Origin: Pararhizobium arenae
Lineage (GTDB): Bacteria > Pseudomonadota > Alphaproteobacteria > Rhizobiales > Rhizobiaceae
Direction of reading: 5' to 3'
DNA: 62,301 nt
Assembly (NCBI RefSeq): GCF_001931685.1
Contig: NZ_MOOY01000013.1
Location: 309 to 62,609, forward strand
Shown: piece after piece, positions 17,396-26,528 of the stretch
Position numbering within the stretch: position 1 is the stretch's first letter
How the letters are laid out: the number at the start of each line of letters is the position of its first letter
Translations under genes and position numbers: made by a program
The notes under the pieces: model-generated
Databases searched by the model: none
Seen by the model: only the letters and a program-made list of their open reading frames with translations
What the model was told of the DNA's origin: nothing

Positions 17396-17926
17396 TTACT
17401 TGCCGTCCAGGTCTTGCGCCATTTTGTAATGGTGCTGAAGCGCTGGCAGAGTCTTTGCTGCCCATGCCTTCAGATCGGCATTTTCGCCCTCTTCGGCGTA
17501 GCGTTTGAACAGATCGACTGCATCTTCGTGGGCTTCCACCTGGTCATCGATATACTCTCCATTGAAGTCGACACCCTCGAGTTTTGCAAGATCCTCGACA
17601 TCTTCCTTGTAGTCGTCAGTCAAAGTGGCAACGGGGGTGCCTTTAACTTTTCCGCTTGTGATAAGCGCTTTCAGCTCGGTCGAGGTCTTCTCATGGTCGA
17701 CGATCATCTGCTGAGCAAAGGCTTTGACGGCGGCATCGCCTTTTTCTAAAGCTAGTTTGCTGGATTCGATTTCGTAGACATCACTGGCCGAAGCCTTGAG
17801 GACGAAATCCTCTGTTTCCGGTGCAACGCCCAGCGCCGAGTTGACGCCCGTTGCCTCGCCAGCCGACTGGGCAAAGGCTGCACTTGCGGTGAGAACTAGA
17901 GCTGTTGCCAGTGCGATCTTCTTCAT
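17396..17926 (-). CDS. DUF4142 periplasmic ferritin-like protein
   Basis: 176 residues. A signal peptide (MKKIALATALVLTASAAFA) is followed by a helical domain of the DUF4142 family: DFVLKASASDVYEIESSKLAL, KAFAQQMIVDHEKTSTELKAL, then YIDDQVEAHEDAVDLFKRYAEE and LPALQHHYKMAQDL. The histidines and acidic residues in helices resemble the DUF305/ferritin-like arrangement. The start at 17926 has AAGGAG with ideal spacing; the longer frame upstream is not used. It is secreted to the periplasm. Function is not established, although the family is often stress-induced. It is a single gene with its own stress-type promoter. Confidence 0.85.
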   Translation of the reverse strand: MKKIALATALVLTASAAFAQSAGEATGVNSALGVAPETEDFVLKASASDVYEIESSKLALEKGDAAVKAFAQQMIVDHEKTSTELKALITSGKVKGTPVATLTDDYKEDVEDLAKLEGVDFNGEYIDDQVEAHEDAVDLFKRYAEEGENADLKAWAAKTLPALQHHYKMAQDLDGK

Positions 17927-17954
17927 AATTGTATCTCCTTGATTGGAGCCCGGT

Positions 17955-17979
17955 AACAATCGAATGACCATATAGTTCC
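17955..17979 (-). promoter_or_regulatory. EcfG-type promoter of the DUF4142 gene
   Basis: Minus strand GGAAC (17979-17975), 18 bases, TT (17956-17955) preceded by TG, 28 bases before the start at 17926. Confidence 0.7.
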
Positions 17980-18321
17980 GAGCAAGATTGTGTTTGTTGG
18001 AACGAACCAAGCCGTCATCTGGGAGCGGACGCGTGACTACGAGAGCTTGCTCGCTCACGCTTCTAGAAACGAAACACGTACTGAGAGCTACGACGTTAGA
18101 AGCCAATGCGACCGAATGGCTGCGCTCATCACCGTCTGACTACCTTGTTCGAGACCCTGCAGTAGTGTTTGCGTCTCTTCGCTGGGAACCCGGCGTCTAT
18201 GTACACTGTCGACATTTTGCGGCAGCGAGTTTGCGACATTCAACGTTCAAACCTTCCAGTAACAAGATAACTGGGTCCGGCAATCGTTCGCGGAACGGAG
18301 AAGAAGGGGACGTTCATTATC
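17980..18321. other. Non-coding stretch before the penicillin-binding protein gene
   Basis: No gene recognised. It lies between the divergent DUF4142 promoter and the damaged 5' end of the penicillin-binding protein gene, and contains no second stress-type site. Confidence 0.4.
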
Positions 18322-18646
18322 ATGAGAGAAACTCGATACCGTCGTCGCTTCAAACGCTTTCTTCTTCGACCTCTTTTCCTACGTCAGCAGCGCTCTAGTT
18401 TCCGCGAGTATCCTCAATGGAGTACCAGCCATTTCTCCGCCTGCGTCCAATAGTTCAGATGGCTCAGCCGCTCATGTTCCCCCGGAAGCCGTACCAGTTG
18501 CCACGGATGAGGCGGCAGCTTACGAAACCCAGCTCAGTGATCAGGTTGAAAGCTCCAGGTTCTCCGAGACTCGGGCGGCTCTGGCAGCACTTTTCCTGGC
18601 GCTGCGAAAGGACGCCGCGGTTACCGTCAATAGAGCAGATGCCCTA

Positions 18647-20725
18647 TTGAGGTTGTTTATAGTCAAGACAAAATCCCGCCTGATAAAGGAGCAGAATCGG
18701 GATAAACCGGTACCGACCGATCGTGAACCGCTAAGGGCCCTTCTCTGGGACAGTCTGCGGAAGCGAGCAATTGCAATGGCCGGCACCACAGCCTATGCGA
18801 TCGGACGGAGTAGACGTTTCAAGTTGCGCACTCCCGGTAGAATAGTTGCCGCGTCCGCTATGGCAGGTCTAATCGTCACGCTCGCCATTCTGACCTGGGC
18901 ACTCAAGGATGTTCCATGGGGACAGATTGCCGACGGATCGCTCAAGCCTATAATCGTTCTGGAAACAGCCAGCGGCACACCGCTTGTTCGCCAAGGGCCG
19001 TATCAAGGCCCTTATGCCTCCTATGAACAGTTCCCCGGCATACTTATCGACGCCGTCCTGTCCATCGAAGACCGGCGCTTTATGGAGCATATGGGCGTTG
19101 ATCCGCAGGGCATCTTTCGAGCGCTGTTCAGGAACATCCAGGCAGGCTCGGTCGTCCAAGGCGGCAGTACCATTACCCAGCAGCTCATCAAGCTCCAATA
19201 TCTGGACAGCGACCGCACCCTGAAGCGGAAAATTCAGGAACTTGTGATTGCCTTCTGGCTCGAATGGAAGCTGGGTAAGGAGGAAATCCTCGCGCGCTAC
19301 CTCAACAGTGCCTATCTTGGCGCCGGAGCGACCGGTATGCCTGCGGCAGCGCGCATCTACTTCAACAAGGACATAAAAAACCTCAGCCTACCTGAGGCGG
19401 CGCTACTGGCAGGAATGCTAAAAGCGCCGAGCCAGTGGAACCCGATTGTCAACCGGGAGGGTGCCAGGCAGCGGACTGAGGTTGTTCTCAATGCAATGGT
19501 CGACAACGGAAAGATCACGCCGTCCCGAGCGGAGGCTGCCAAATCCGCTTTCGCAAAGGTCAATCCCACTACACCGACGCCACGCTCAGGAAGTTGGTTT
19601 GCGGACTGGGTAACACCCCAGGCCAGCGAAGTCGCAGGCTCATCCCCCGGTTCGACCACGGTTCGAACCACGCTTGTGCCGCGACTTCAGCAGATCGGGG
19701 AAAAGCTTATAGCAGATACCTTGAAAAAATCAGGAAAGAGCGCGGGTGTATCTCAAGCCGCGCTCGTCGCCATGACGCCTGAGGGCGCGGTTGTCGCCAT
19801 GGTCGGTGGGCGAGACTACAAGGCTAGCCAGTTCAATCGTGCCGTGACGGCAATGCGTCAACCCGGCTCTACTTTCAAGGTCTTCGTCTTTTACGCAGCG
19901 CTGAAAGCGGGACTGACCCTGTCAGATCGCGTCCTGGATGCGCCGCTGGACATCGACGGCTGGTCTCCGGAAAACTCGGGCGGCGGCTATCGGGGCTGGG
20001 TGACTTTGGCTGAGGCATTTGCTCGATCTCTGAACGCCGCGAGTGTCGCGCTTGCGCAGGAAGTGGGGTTGGACAACGTCATTGCGGCGGCTCGTGAACT
20101 TGGGATCGACGCCGACCTCGCCAATACGCCCTCTCTCGCGCTCGGCACATCGGAGGTTAATCTGCTCGATCTAACAGCCGCCTATGCGTCTGTTCGGCTC
20201 GGGAGAGCGCCTGTTGAGCCTTGGGGCATTATCGACTTCAAGGCCGCCGATCAGACCGAAGCGTTTCGCGTTGGACCGCAGAGCCCTCAGCCCGTCGATC
20301 TGTCCCCTTTCCAGGCAGACCTTATAGCACTGCTTCAGCTTGTCGTTGAGAGGGGTACGGGACGCGGGGCTGATCCAGGTGTGTTTGCGGCGGGCAAAAC
20401 GGGCACCAGCCAAAACAACCGTGATGCCTGGTTTGTTGGCTTCACGGAGCCCCTGGTTGTTGGTGTATGGGTTGGCAACGATGACGAGGCGCCGATGAAG
20501 GGAGTCACGGGAGGCGCAATGCCCGCCCACATCTGGCGCAACTTCATGCGTCAAGCGCTGAGCGACGCAGATCTGGACACAGTGGCAAATGGCTCAGCTG
20601 CTGTCGATGACAGCACCTCCCGCTCGTGCAATGTGAGCGCCTGCTCCCGCGCATACAGATCGTTCCGCCCGTCCGACTGCACCTATCAGCCATACTCGGG
20701 AGAACGGCGCATCTGCGAGAGGTGA
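18647..20725 (+). CDS. Class A penicillin-binding protein (PBP1 type), damaged 5' end
   Basis: Bifunctional peptidoglycan synthase in the inner membrane. The transmembrane helix is near residues 64-86. The glycosyltransferase motifs are SIEDRRFMEH and GGSTITQQLIKLQ, and the transpeptidase motifs are RQPGSTFKVF (SxxK), SLN and KTGTSQNN. The C-terminus ends in a cysteine-rich tail. The TTG at 18647 is the first start codon in frame, yet the frame is open and coding-like for 107 codons upstream to 18326. There, an ATG at 18322 is one base out of register (ATG, one extra A, then GAG AAA CTC). The native protein was probably about 800 residues. ATG 18776 is another possible start that keeps the membrane helix. 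Confidence 0.8.
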   Translation: MRLFIVKTKSRLIKEQNRDKPVPTDREPLRALLWDSLRKRAIAMAGTTAYAIGRSRRFKLRTPGRIVAASAMAGLIVTLAILTWALKDVPWGQIADGSLKPIIVLETASGTPLVRQGPYQGPYASYEQFPGILIDAVLSIEDRRFMEHMGVDPQGIFRALFRNIQAGSVVQGGSTITQQLIKLQYLDSDRTLKRKIQELVIAFWLEWKLGKEEILARYLNSAYLGAGATGMPAAARIYFNKDIKNLSLPEAALLAGMLKAPSQWNPIVNREGARQRTEVVLNAMVDNGKITPSRAEAAKSAFAKVNPTTPTPRSGSWFADWVTPQASEVAGSSPGSTTVRTTLVPRLQQIGEKLIADTLKKSGKSAGVSQAALVAMTPEGAVVAMVGGRDYKASQFNRAVTAMRQPGSTFKVFVFYAALKAGLTLSDRVLDAPLDIDGWSPENSGGGYRGWVTLAEAFARSLNAASVALAQEVGLDNVIAAARELGIDADLANTPSLALGTSEVNLLDLTAAYASVRLGRAPVEPWGIIDFKAADQTEAFRVGPQSPQPVDLSPFQADLIALLQLVVERGTGRGADPGVFAAGKTGTSQNNRDAWFVGFTEPLVVGVWVGNDDEAPMKGVTGGAMPAHIWRNFMRQALSDADLDTVANGSAAVDDSTSRSCNVSACSRAYRSFRPSDCTYQPYSGERRICER

Positions 20726-20952
20726 ACATCCTGCAGACTGCTCCCCTAGGTTCGCGTCACACACCGGACAAAGCCATGCGCCGCCCCGGCGGAGGCTCGA
20801 TCAGTCGGGTCACGTTTCAATAAGAGGCGTTTGTGAGATAATTTTAACCGAACTTCACGGACGTTGCGAAACGGCGTGCAGACGTGTTGAGTGTGACGCC
20901 GCATCTCCTACATTCCTGAGTTGGTGTGCCAACAAACAGGACTTTCACAATC

Positions 20953-22044
20953 ATGAGATCTCCGACGCTATCGACATTGACCGCCATGTTTGTCTTGGCA
21001 AGCATGTTCATCGGGCTGAGCATGGCGTATCTGGTACTCAATGAGCGCGTTGCTACTTTTCAGGAAGGGGCGCTTAGGCTTGCCGTTCAGACTCGTCTTG
21101 CAGGCTTGCAGACGGCTTTTTCACAAGCACTTTACCGGGAGTGGAACAACCTGGGTCCGTTGGCGGAGCGCCTGAAATCCAAAGACCCGAAGGATCTTCA
21201 AGATGAGTTAACTGCACTTGTCGGGAGTGGGGAGGTAATCTCCTGGGCCGGCTACGCCTCAAGCGACGGGATAGTTGCCGTCGCTTCCAACGGTTTGCTA
21301 GTGGGCCAAAGCGTCAAAGCACGCCCGTGGTTTCAACGGGGCCTTGAGGGCGATTTCGCCGGTGACGCACACGAGGCCGTTCTCCTTGCGTCAAAACTTC
21401 CCGCGTCCCCAACGGGCGAGCCATTAAGGTTCCTTGATTTCGCTACCCCCATCAAAGATGCTTATGGCAAGACAACAGGGGTACTTGGTGTTCATCTGAA
21501 TTTGGACTGGGCCAAAGAGACGATCGTTGGAATCGCAAAGGCGTTGGAAATTGATGTGTTCGTCGTTAGTCCGAACGGAACGGTCGTGATTTCTTCAGTT
21601 CAAGGCGATTTCAATAACCTGGATTTGGCCAGTTTCCGGCGCGCGCGCGCCGGTGCCCTCGGGGCCGGTGTGGAGCGTTGGCCTGACAGCAAGACATACT
21701 TCTCGGCAACCTTGACGGAACTCACCTATTCTGATCTTCCCAAGTTTGGCTGGGGCATTATCGGCCGGATAGGAGCCGACGCGGCGATTCAACCTGCAAA
21801 GACTTTCTCAACAGGTTTGATCGCGAATCTCGTCACCTTCGGTGCGCTGCTGCTTCTGCTTACACTTGTGTTTGTCGTGATCTTCGTCCGACCGTTCAAT
21901 CGGCTCGCCGAGAACGCGCGTGCCATTGCCGCGGGTGAGGATGTGTATCCCTTCGAGAGCGATCGGACTCGGGAACTCAGTATTGTAAGTGCCGCGCTGG
22001 CTAAGCTTCAGTGTCAAGTTGGCAGCGGCAGCGACAAAAAGTAA
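20953..22044 (+). CDS. Cache-HAMP membrane receptor without output domain
   Basis: 363 residues. An N-terminal membrane helix (residues 8-26) is followed by a periplasmic dCache-like sensor of about 260 residues, with typical VNDAYGKTTGVLGVHLNLDW-type sheet segments and KARPWFQRGLEG. A second helix (LVTFGALLLLLTLVFVVIFV) leads into a HAMP-like linker RPFNRLAENARAIAAGEDVYPF. The protein stops there, with no kinase, GGDEF, EAL or methyl-accepting domain. It resembles the sensor half of a diguanylate cyclase. It is convergent with bgsA and only 2 bases from it. A role in sensing that feeds into the c-di-GMP-controlled glucan synthase next to it is inference. ATG 20953 was chosen over GTG 20926. 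Confidence 0.65.
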   Translation: MRSPTLSTLTAMFVLASMFIGLSMAYLVLNERVATFQEGALRLAVQTRLAGLQTAFSQALYREWNNLGPLAERLKSKDPKDLQDELTALVGSGEVISWAGYASSDGIVAVASNGLLVGQSVKARPWFQRGLEGDFAGDAHEAVLLASKLPASPTGEPLRFLDFATPIKDAYGKTTGVLGVHLNLDWAKETIVGIAKALEIDVFVVSPNGTVVISSVQGDFNNLDLASFRRARAGALGAGVERWPDSKTYFSATLTELTYSDLPKFGWGIIGRIGADAAIQPAKTFSTGLIANLVTFGALLLLLTLVFVVIFVRPFNRLAENARAIAAGEDVYPFESDRTRELSIVSAALAKLQCQVGSGSDKK

Positions 22045-22046
22045 GC

Positions 22047-24020
22047 TTAGGTTTTTACGACGCGTTTGGCGGCATCTTGCAATATCGCGGACAGACGAGT
22101 GGCGGTGACGCTTGGCACATTGCCGCCAGCGTAGAGCCTTTGTAACAGCATTTGGTACTGTTGGGGTTCGGGCGACAGGCCTATAACCGCGCCATCGGAC
22201 GTGATTTCGAAAACCGTTGCTTCGACTTCACCAACATCGCGAATCTTGATGGTCAGTTTCTGAGCAGTGTTCAGGCTGTAACCTCGAACGCGCGCGGTCT
22301 CCTGCGTAAGGTCTGTCAGCCAGATCCGATGAAGATCGCCGTTCACCGTGATTGTCGTTCTTTCCGGCTTGTCCGCGAAGTGTCTTTCCACGCGGGGAAG
22401 CTCGATGCACACCGCAATCGTGACGGACAGAATGATGAGATTGTAGATCGTCCAAAAGAGGATGACGACTTTACCATCGCCAGCATCGTTATACGCGAAC
22501 CGATCAAAAAAAAGCCCAAGAGCAAGTCCGGCAACGTTCAGAAAGGCCAGGACCAGGAATGGCCGCATAAGTCGCCACTGCACGATGACCTTCGTTCTGT
22601 CGCCACCTTTCGCAGTCACGGAAAAAGGATGTCCTTTGGGTTTAATAAGACCGACGACTGCAGCTCGCGTGATCGGAATGGCGCCGAGCAGCTGGCTAAC
22701 GTCGTTGACGATCGGGATAATTAGACCGGACGATACGAAGTTGAGACTGAACAGGACCCAAAGGAAATACACGCCGAAATAAGAAACGACATCGGCAACG
22801 CTGGCATCGACCACCGTGATGTTGAAGAACCAATACAGGAGCGGGAATGTCATCGCCGACAGGCGGAAGCTGAAGGAGGTCAGCCAGAAGAGAACAGAAT
22901 CGAGCACGCTCCAACGATCGCGCAGGCGCAGGCCATTTGATTGCAGCGGACCCAACCGACCGCGGGCGATTTGCATCAATCCGAGACACCAGCGGGCACG
23001 CTGGGTGACATATTCTTTCAGTCCTTCAGGCGCCAGGCCCTCGGTCAAAGGCTCATTGAGATACACCGTTCTGTAGCCGACCTCTTGCAGCGCCAGTGTA
23101 AGCATAAAGTCCTCGGTAATACTGTCTGTAGGGAATCCGCCAATTGCCTGGACAGCCCGAAACCGGATGACCGATGATGTTCCGCAGCAAAATGCGATAC
23201 CCCATGCATCGCGGCTTGGCTGCAGATGATCAAAAAAGAAGCGCTGCTCGTCGGGATAGGACCGACTGAGTCCAAGGTTGTGTTGGATCGGGTCCGGATT
23301 GAAGAAATGCTGCGGTGTCTGCACAAGACCGACGTCGTTGTCGTGGAAGAGAGCAAGGGCACGGGGTATGAAATCCTTGTGAGGAACGAAGTCCGCATCC
23401 AGCACTGCGATGAAGTCTGGCGAGTCAATATCGTTTTCAAGCAGACGTAGCGCATGATTAATATTGCCAGCTTTCGATCCCTTGTTGTCGGGTCGGCGTA
23501 CGTAGCGGACAGACTGCGTGGCACAAAAATCTTGAAGCCAGTCCCGCCGTCCATCGTCCAGAACCAGAACCTGGCAGTTCGGATGGTTGGTCACCTTTGC
23601 ACCCGTGATCGTTCTCTCCAAGACGCTTTGATCCTCATTGTAGGTCGCGATCATAATTGCAACGGATGGAGGTGGTACGGACTCCCACCAATTCTTGAAG
23701 AGATCGACTTCCTCGCTTCGTGATGAGGTGCGACTGAGGATGGCAAATGCGCTCAACGAGGATGCAACAGCCGCGGCTTCCAGAGCGAAAAAGCTCCAGC
23801 TGAAGATGCAATCAAACGTGAGGCCGACAGGGGCTAGGGTCTCGGTCCCGCGCCACCAGATGTAGCGGATTGAAAGAAGTGCCGCGATCGAGAACAAGAC
23901 GGCGCGATGCCAGGACACGCGCGCATCGAGAAAGTTCGGCAGCACAAGGGTCACGCCGAATGCACATGCGAGCATCACGAAACTCGACTGCAACTCGCTG
24001 AGGTAGAAGCCGCTCGACAT
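22047..24020 (-). CDS. bgsA: Mixed-linkage beta-glucan synthase-like glycosyltransferase 2
   Basis: 657 residues, a membrane processive GT2 of the cellulose/curdlan synthase group. Two N-terminal membrane helices come first. The catalytic motifs follow: DDG (about residue 155), DADF (208), TED (302) and QRARW (340). Then come four to five more helices and a short soluble C-terminal domain. Size, layout and the HlyD-like partner match BgsA of Sinorhizobium meliloti, which makes a mixed (1,3)(1,4)-beta-glucan when c-di-GMP is high. A curdlan synthase (CrdS-like) role is the alternative. ATG 24020 has GGAG upstream and follows the bgsB stop; the longer frame to 24089 would overlap bgsB. Confidence 0.75.
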   Translation of the reverse strand: MSSGFYLSELQSSFVMLACAFGVTLVLPNFLDARVSWHRAVLFSIAALLSIRYIWWRGTETLAPVGLTFDCIFSWSFFALEAAAVASSLSAFAILSRTSSRSEEVDLFKNWWESVPPPSVAIMIATYNEDQSVLERTITGAKVTNHPNCQVLVLDDGRRDWLQDFCATQSVRYVRRPDNKGSKAGNINHALRLLENDIDSPDFIAVLDADFVPHKDFIPRALALFHDNDVGLVQTPQHFFNPDPIQHNLGLSRSYPDEQRFFFDHLQPSRDAWGIAFCCGTSSVIRFRAVQAIGGFPTDSITEDFMLTLALQEVGYRTVYLNEPLTEGLAPEGLKEYVTQRARWCLGLMQIARGRLGPLQSNGLRLRDRWSVLDSVLFWLTSFSFRLSAMTFPLLYWFFNITVVDASVADVVSYFGVYFLWVLFSLNFVSSGLIIPIVNDVSQLLGAIPITRAAVVGLIKPKGHPFSVTAKGGDRTKVIVQWRLMRPFLVLAFLNVAGLALGLFFDRFAYNDAGDGKVVILFWTIYNLIILSVTIAVCIELPRVERHFADKPERTTITVNGDLHRIWLTDLTQETARVRGYSLNTAQKLTIKIRDVGEVEATVFEITSDGAVIGLSPEPQQYQMLLQRLYAGGNVPSVTATRLSAILQDAAKRVVKT

Positions 24021-24021
24021 G

Positions 24022-25215
24022 TCAGCTCCAAAGACGACGGAGGCTATCGAACGGCTTACCATCAAAGAAAACGCGGCCTGATCTACCAATAAGGCATCGC
24101 AGTTCTGAAATTTCTCTCAGTGCCGGAACATCCAGAAGAACATCGTAACGCTGAAGATGCTGCTCGCTTGGAGCCACAGCAAGATTTTGATAGACCGTCG
24201 CCGCACCCGAACCTGCCAATCTTGCGACAGTCCCTTCCATTACCCGATTATCACCACTCAATCTGAATGTCGCTGACGTTCCAACACGCAACGTGTTGTA
24301 GAGGCTCTCTGAAACGGAGAGCGTTACGACAGCTGTATCGCAATCAAGAAGTCGCGCGATTTCCTGCCCTCGTACGACTGTTTCCCCGGAGGCGGAAAGA
24401 TACTCCCATACCACACCATCAACATTGGCCGTCAGGGCTTCCGATGAAAGCGAGTTTACGCGCAGCCGTTCTTCGTCGATCCGCCGATCCAACGCCTCAC
24501 GCACCGAAGTCTTAGAGGCGATCTGCGCTTCCAGTTCGAGCCGTTGAACCTCAAGTTCCGAAATTCGCTGCTCGGAGTACGGGGCGTCATTGTAGCCGTC
24601 GCCCAGGAATACCCCAGAGTTGGCTGCCCGGAGGGCGGTGGCTATTTCCGTCGCTTTGGCCCTGGCGCTATGGAGTTCCTGCAGGGCGACATCCCTGAGC
24701 GACCGTGTCTGCTCGGCGCTTTCGGCCGTAGCGGCTCCCCGCGTGCTTAGCCGACTGGCGCGACTAAGCGCAGATTCTGAGAATGCGAACCTTGCCTCGG
24801 CTGCGGCCACAAGAGCGTTTGCCGAGCGCTCCTGGGCCAGAAGCTGATTTTTGCGTTGCGTTAAGTAGGCAGAGGCACGCTCACTCTGAACTTTAATGGC
24901 TTCGGTTAACGATGCTGTGAGCCTTACGAGGCGTTCAATCTCAGCAGACGTCTGGTCTCGCTCGAACACCAGGTCGGAAAGTCGAACCGAATCCGCGATA
25001 GCATCGTTGATCGATCCTAGAGGGTCGTTTCGGGCTATTCTTCCTCCCAATGTACGCGGAACCAACTCGATCCGCCCAGCGATGGGAGCGCGGATCGTGG
25101 TGAGTTGCGCGTTGATCGATGCGTTACCACTGGCGCCCTGAAGTTGTTCGCCGATGATCAAATACAGACCGGCGATAACGATTAGCGAGCCGACGATCAA
25201 TTTGAATAACTTCAT
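24022..25215 (-). CDS. bgsB: HlyD-type membrane fusion protein, BgsB-like
   Basis: 397 residues. One N-terminal membrane helix (residues 5-24) is followed by a lipoyl half-motif (IRAPIAGRIELVP), a long coiled coil (about 75-240) and the return strand segment TANVDGVVWEYLSASGETVVRGQEIARLLD, then beta-barrel residues. Such adaptors link an inner membrane synthase or exporter to the outer membrane. It sits directly upstream of bgsA, with the start codon of bgsA two bases before its stop in genome coordinates, so the two form an operon bgsBA as in S. meliloti. It probably helps the glucan leave the cell. GTG 25221 is an alternative start. Confidence 0.75.
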   Translation of the reverse strand: MKLFKLIVGSLIVIAGLYLIIGEQLQGASGNASINAQLTTIRAPIAGRIELVPRTLGGRIARNDPLGSINDAIADSVRLSDLVFERDQTSAEIERLVRLTASLTEAIKVQSERASAYLTQRKNQLLAQERSANALVAAAEARFAFSESALSRASRLSTRGAATAESAEQTRSLRDVALQELHSARAKATEIATALRAANSGVFLGDGYNDAPYSEQRISELEVQRLELEAQIASKTSVREALDRRIDEERLRVNSLSSEALTANVDGVVWEYLSASGETVVRGQEIARLLDCDTAVVTLSVSESLYNTLRVGTSATFRLSGDNRVMEGTVARLAGSGAATVYQNLAVAPSEQHLQRYDVLLDVPALREISELRCLIGRSGRVFFDGKPFDSLRRLWS

Positions 25216-25225
25216 ACACACTACC

Positions 25226-25242
25226 CCATCCGAATCGGATGG
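25226..25242 (-). promoter_or_regulatory. Palindrome in the bgsBA leader, possible operator
   Basis: CCATCCGA, one base, TCGGATGG: perfect 8-base arms, 11 bases upstream of the bgsB ATG. An imperfect inverted repeat (CGGAAC / GTTCG) lies about 15 bases further upstream (25258-25272). Either could bind a repressor or form a leader hairpin. No T run follows, so it is not a terminator for bgsB. Confidence 0.4.
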
Positions 25243-25463
25243 AATGTAACCCTACCGGAACGATTCAGTTCGCCTACAACCCTAAGGAACGTTAACAAAC
25301 AGATAAGGCAAAGCGTTTGTTGTGCAGAAACGGAACGGTTGGCTGATGGGGAGCACGTGAAACCCCCTCATCAATCCCGAACTATTCACTGTCCTTGCAG
25401 GGGCCCGAATATTGATAACAGCGCGATGTTGGTCCCGCTCAAGACATTCGTTTCGGCCCTACA

Positions 25464-26405
25464 TCAAGCACCCCTCGCAAGTCGGCGGATCGTCTGCGGC
25501 GGCTGTCCATACTGGCGCATGAACGCATCGCGCATGCGCCGAAGATCGACGAAGCCGCACTCTTGCGCAATCTTCTCCATGGGATGACGGGTCTCCTCGA
25601 TCATCAGGCGAGCGGCCTCAAGGCGTATCTGCTCGACGGCCTTGGCAGGCGTCTGGCCCGTTTCGGCATGGAAAGCGCGGCTAAACTGACGGGGCGAGAG
25701 CGCTGCAATCTCGGCCAGTTCCTCCACGGTCAACGGGTTGGCGAGGTGGGTTTTCGCATGGATCAATGTCTTTTGAATGCGGTCGCTGCTGGGCGCGAGC
25801 TGAAGCAGTTCGGAATGCTGCGACTGGCCGCCGGCGCGGCGATGATGCATTACCAGCCGCCGGGCGATGGCGCTTGCCACGTCACGTCCCAGATCTTTCT
25901 CGATCAATGCCACGGCGAGGTCCAGGCCCGCGGTCAAGCCGGCCGATGTCCAGACCGGTCCCTCGTTGATGAAGATGCGGTCGTCCTCAACCCGCACATT
26001 TGGAAAGGCCCTGCGCATCTCCCTGGCATAGGACCAGTGCGTGGTGGCGCGCCGTCCGTCGAGAAAGCCCATCTGCCCTAGCAGAAACGATCCGGTGCAG
26101 AGCCCCGCGACCCGTCGCGATCCCTTGGCCTTCGCGCGCAACGTCGCGAGCGTCGTCTCATCCTGCTGCGGAGGGGGTACGAGGCCCGCAAGTAGAAGGA
26201 GCGTGTCCACGTGTCCTACGTCTTTGAGTTTTGTCGTCGGGACGGCAAAACCGCTCGATGACATGACAGGTCCGCCTTCGACCGAGGTGATCGAAAGGGC
26301 GTAATAAGTCTCATCCCGCAACACATTGGCCAGCTCGAAGGCGGCCTGCACGCCGAGCGCCAGAAACTGGAAGCCCGGCGTCAGCACCATGGAAACGTGA
26401 GGCAT
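25464..26405 (-). CDS. GlxA-family AraC-type transcriptional regulator
   Basis: 313 residues. The N-terminal two thirds are a DJ-1/PfpI-like amidotransferase fold (VAGLCTGSFLLGQMGFLDGRRATTHW, with Cys at the nucleophile elbow). The C-terminal 100 residues are an AraC double helix-turn-helix (LTVEELAEIAALSPRQFSRAFHAETG... IAQECGFVDLRRMRDAFMRQYG). Such proteins are usually activators that sense small molecules. It is transcribed away from two short-chain dehydrogenases with a 123-base shared region, so it probably controls them. The effector is unknown. Confidence 0.88.
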   Translation of the reverse strand: MPHVSMVLTPGFQFLALGVQAAFELANVLRDETYYALSITSVEGGPVMSSSGFAVPTTKLKDVGHVDTLLLLAGLVPPPQQDETTLATLRAKAKGSRRVAGLCTGSFLLGQMGFLDGRRATTHWSYAREMRRAFPNVRVEDDRIFINEGPVWTSAGLTAGLDLAVALIEKDLGRDVASAIARRLVMHHRRAGGQSQHSELLQLAPSSDRIQKTLIHAKTHLANPLTVEELAEIAALSPRQFSRAFHAETGQTPAKAVEQIRLEAARLMIEETRHPMEKIAQECGFVDLRRMRDAFMRQYGQPPQTIRRLARGA

Positions 26406-26528
26406 TCAGCCCTCCAGGTTCTATGTCTGAAAAACGTAGTTTATACGTCATATCGGACAAAAGCCATTCGGTCCATAACATCCTTGTCGAAAGCGATGGC
26501 GTTTTGCCCGCGAACAAGGAATAGACAA

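Noticed and set aside
18295..18316. Stress-type promoter for the penicillin-binding protein
   Set aside because: GGAAC with TT after only 16 bases and too close to the ATG.
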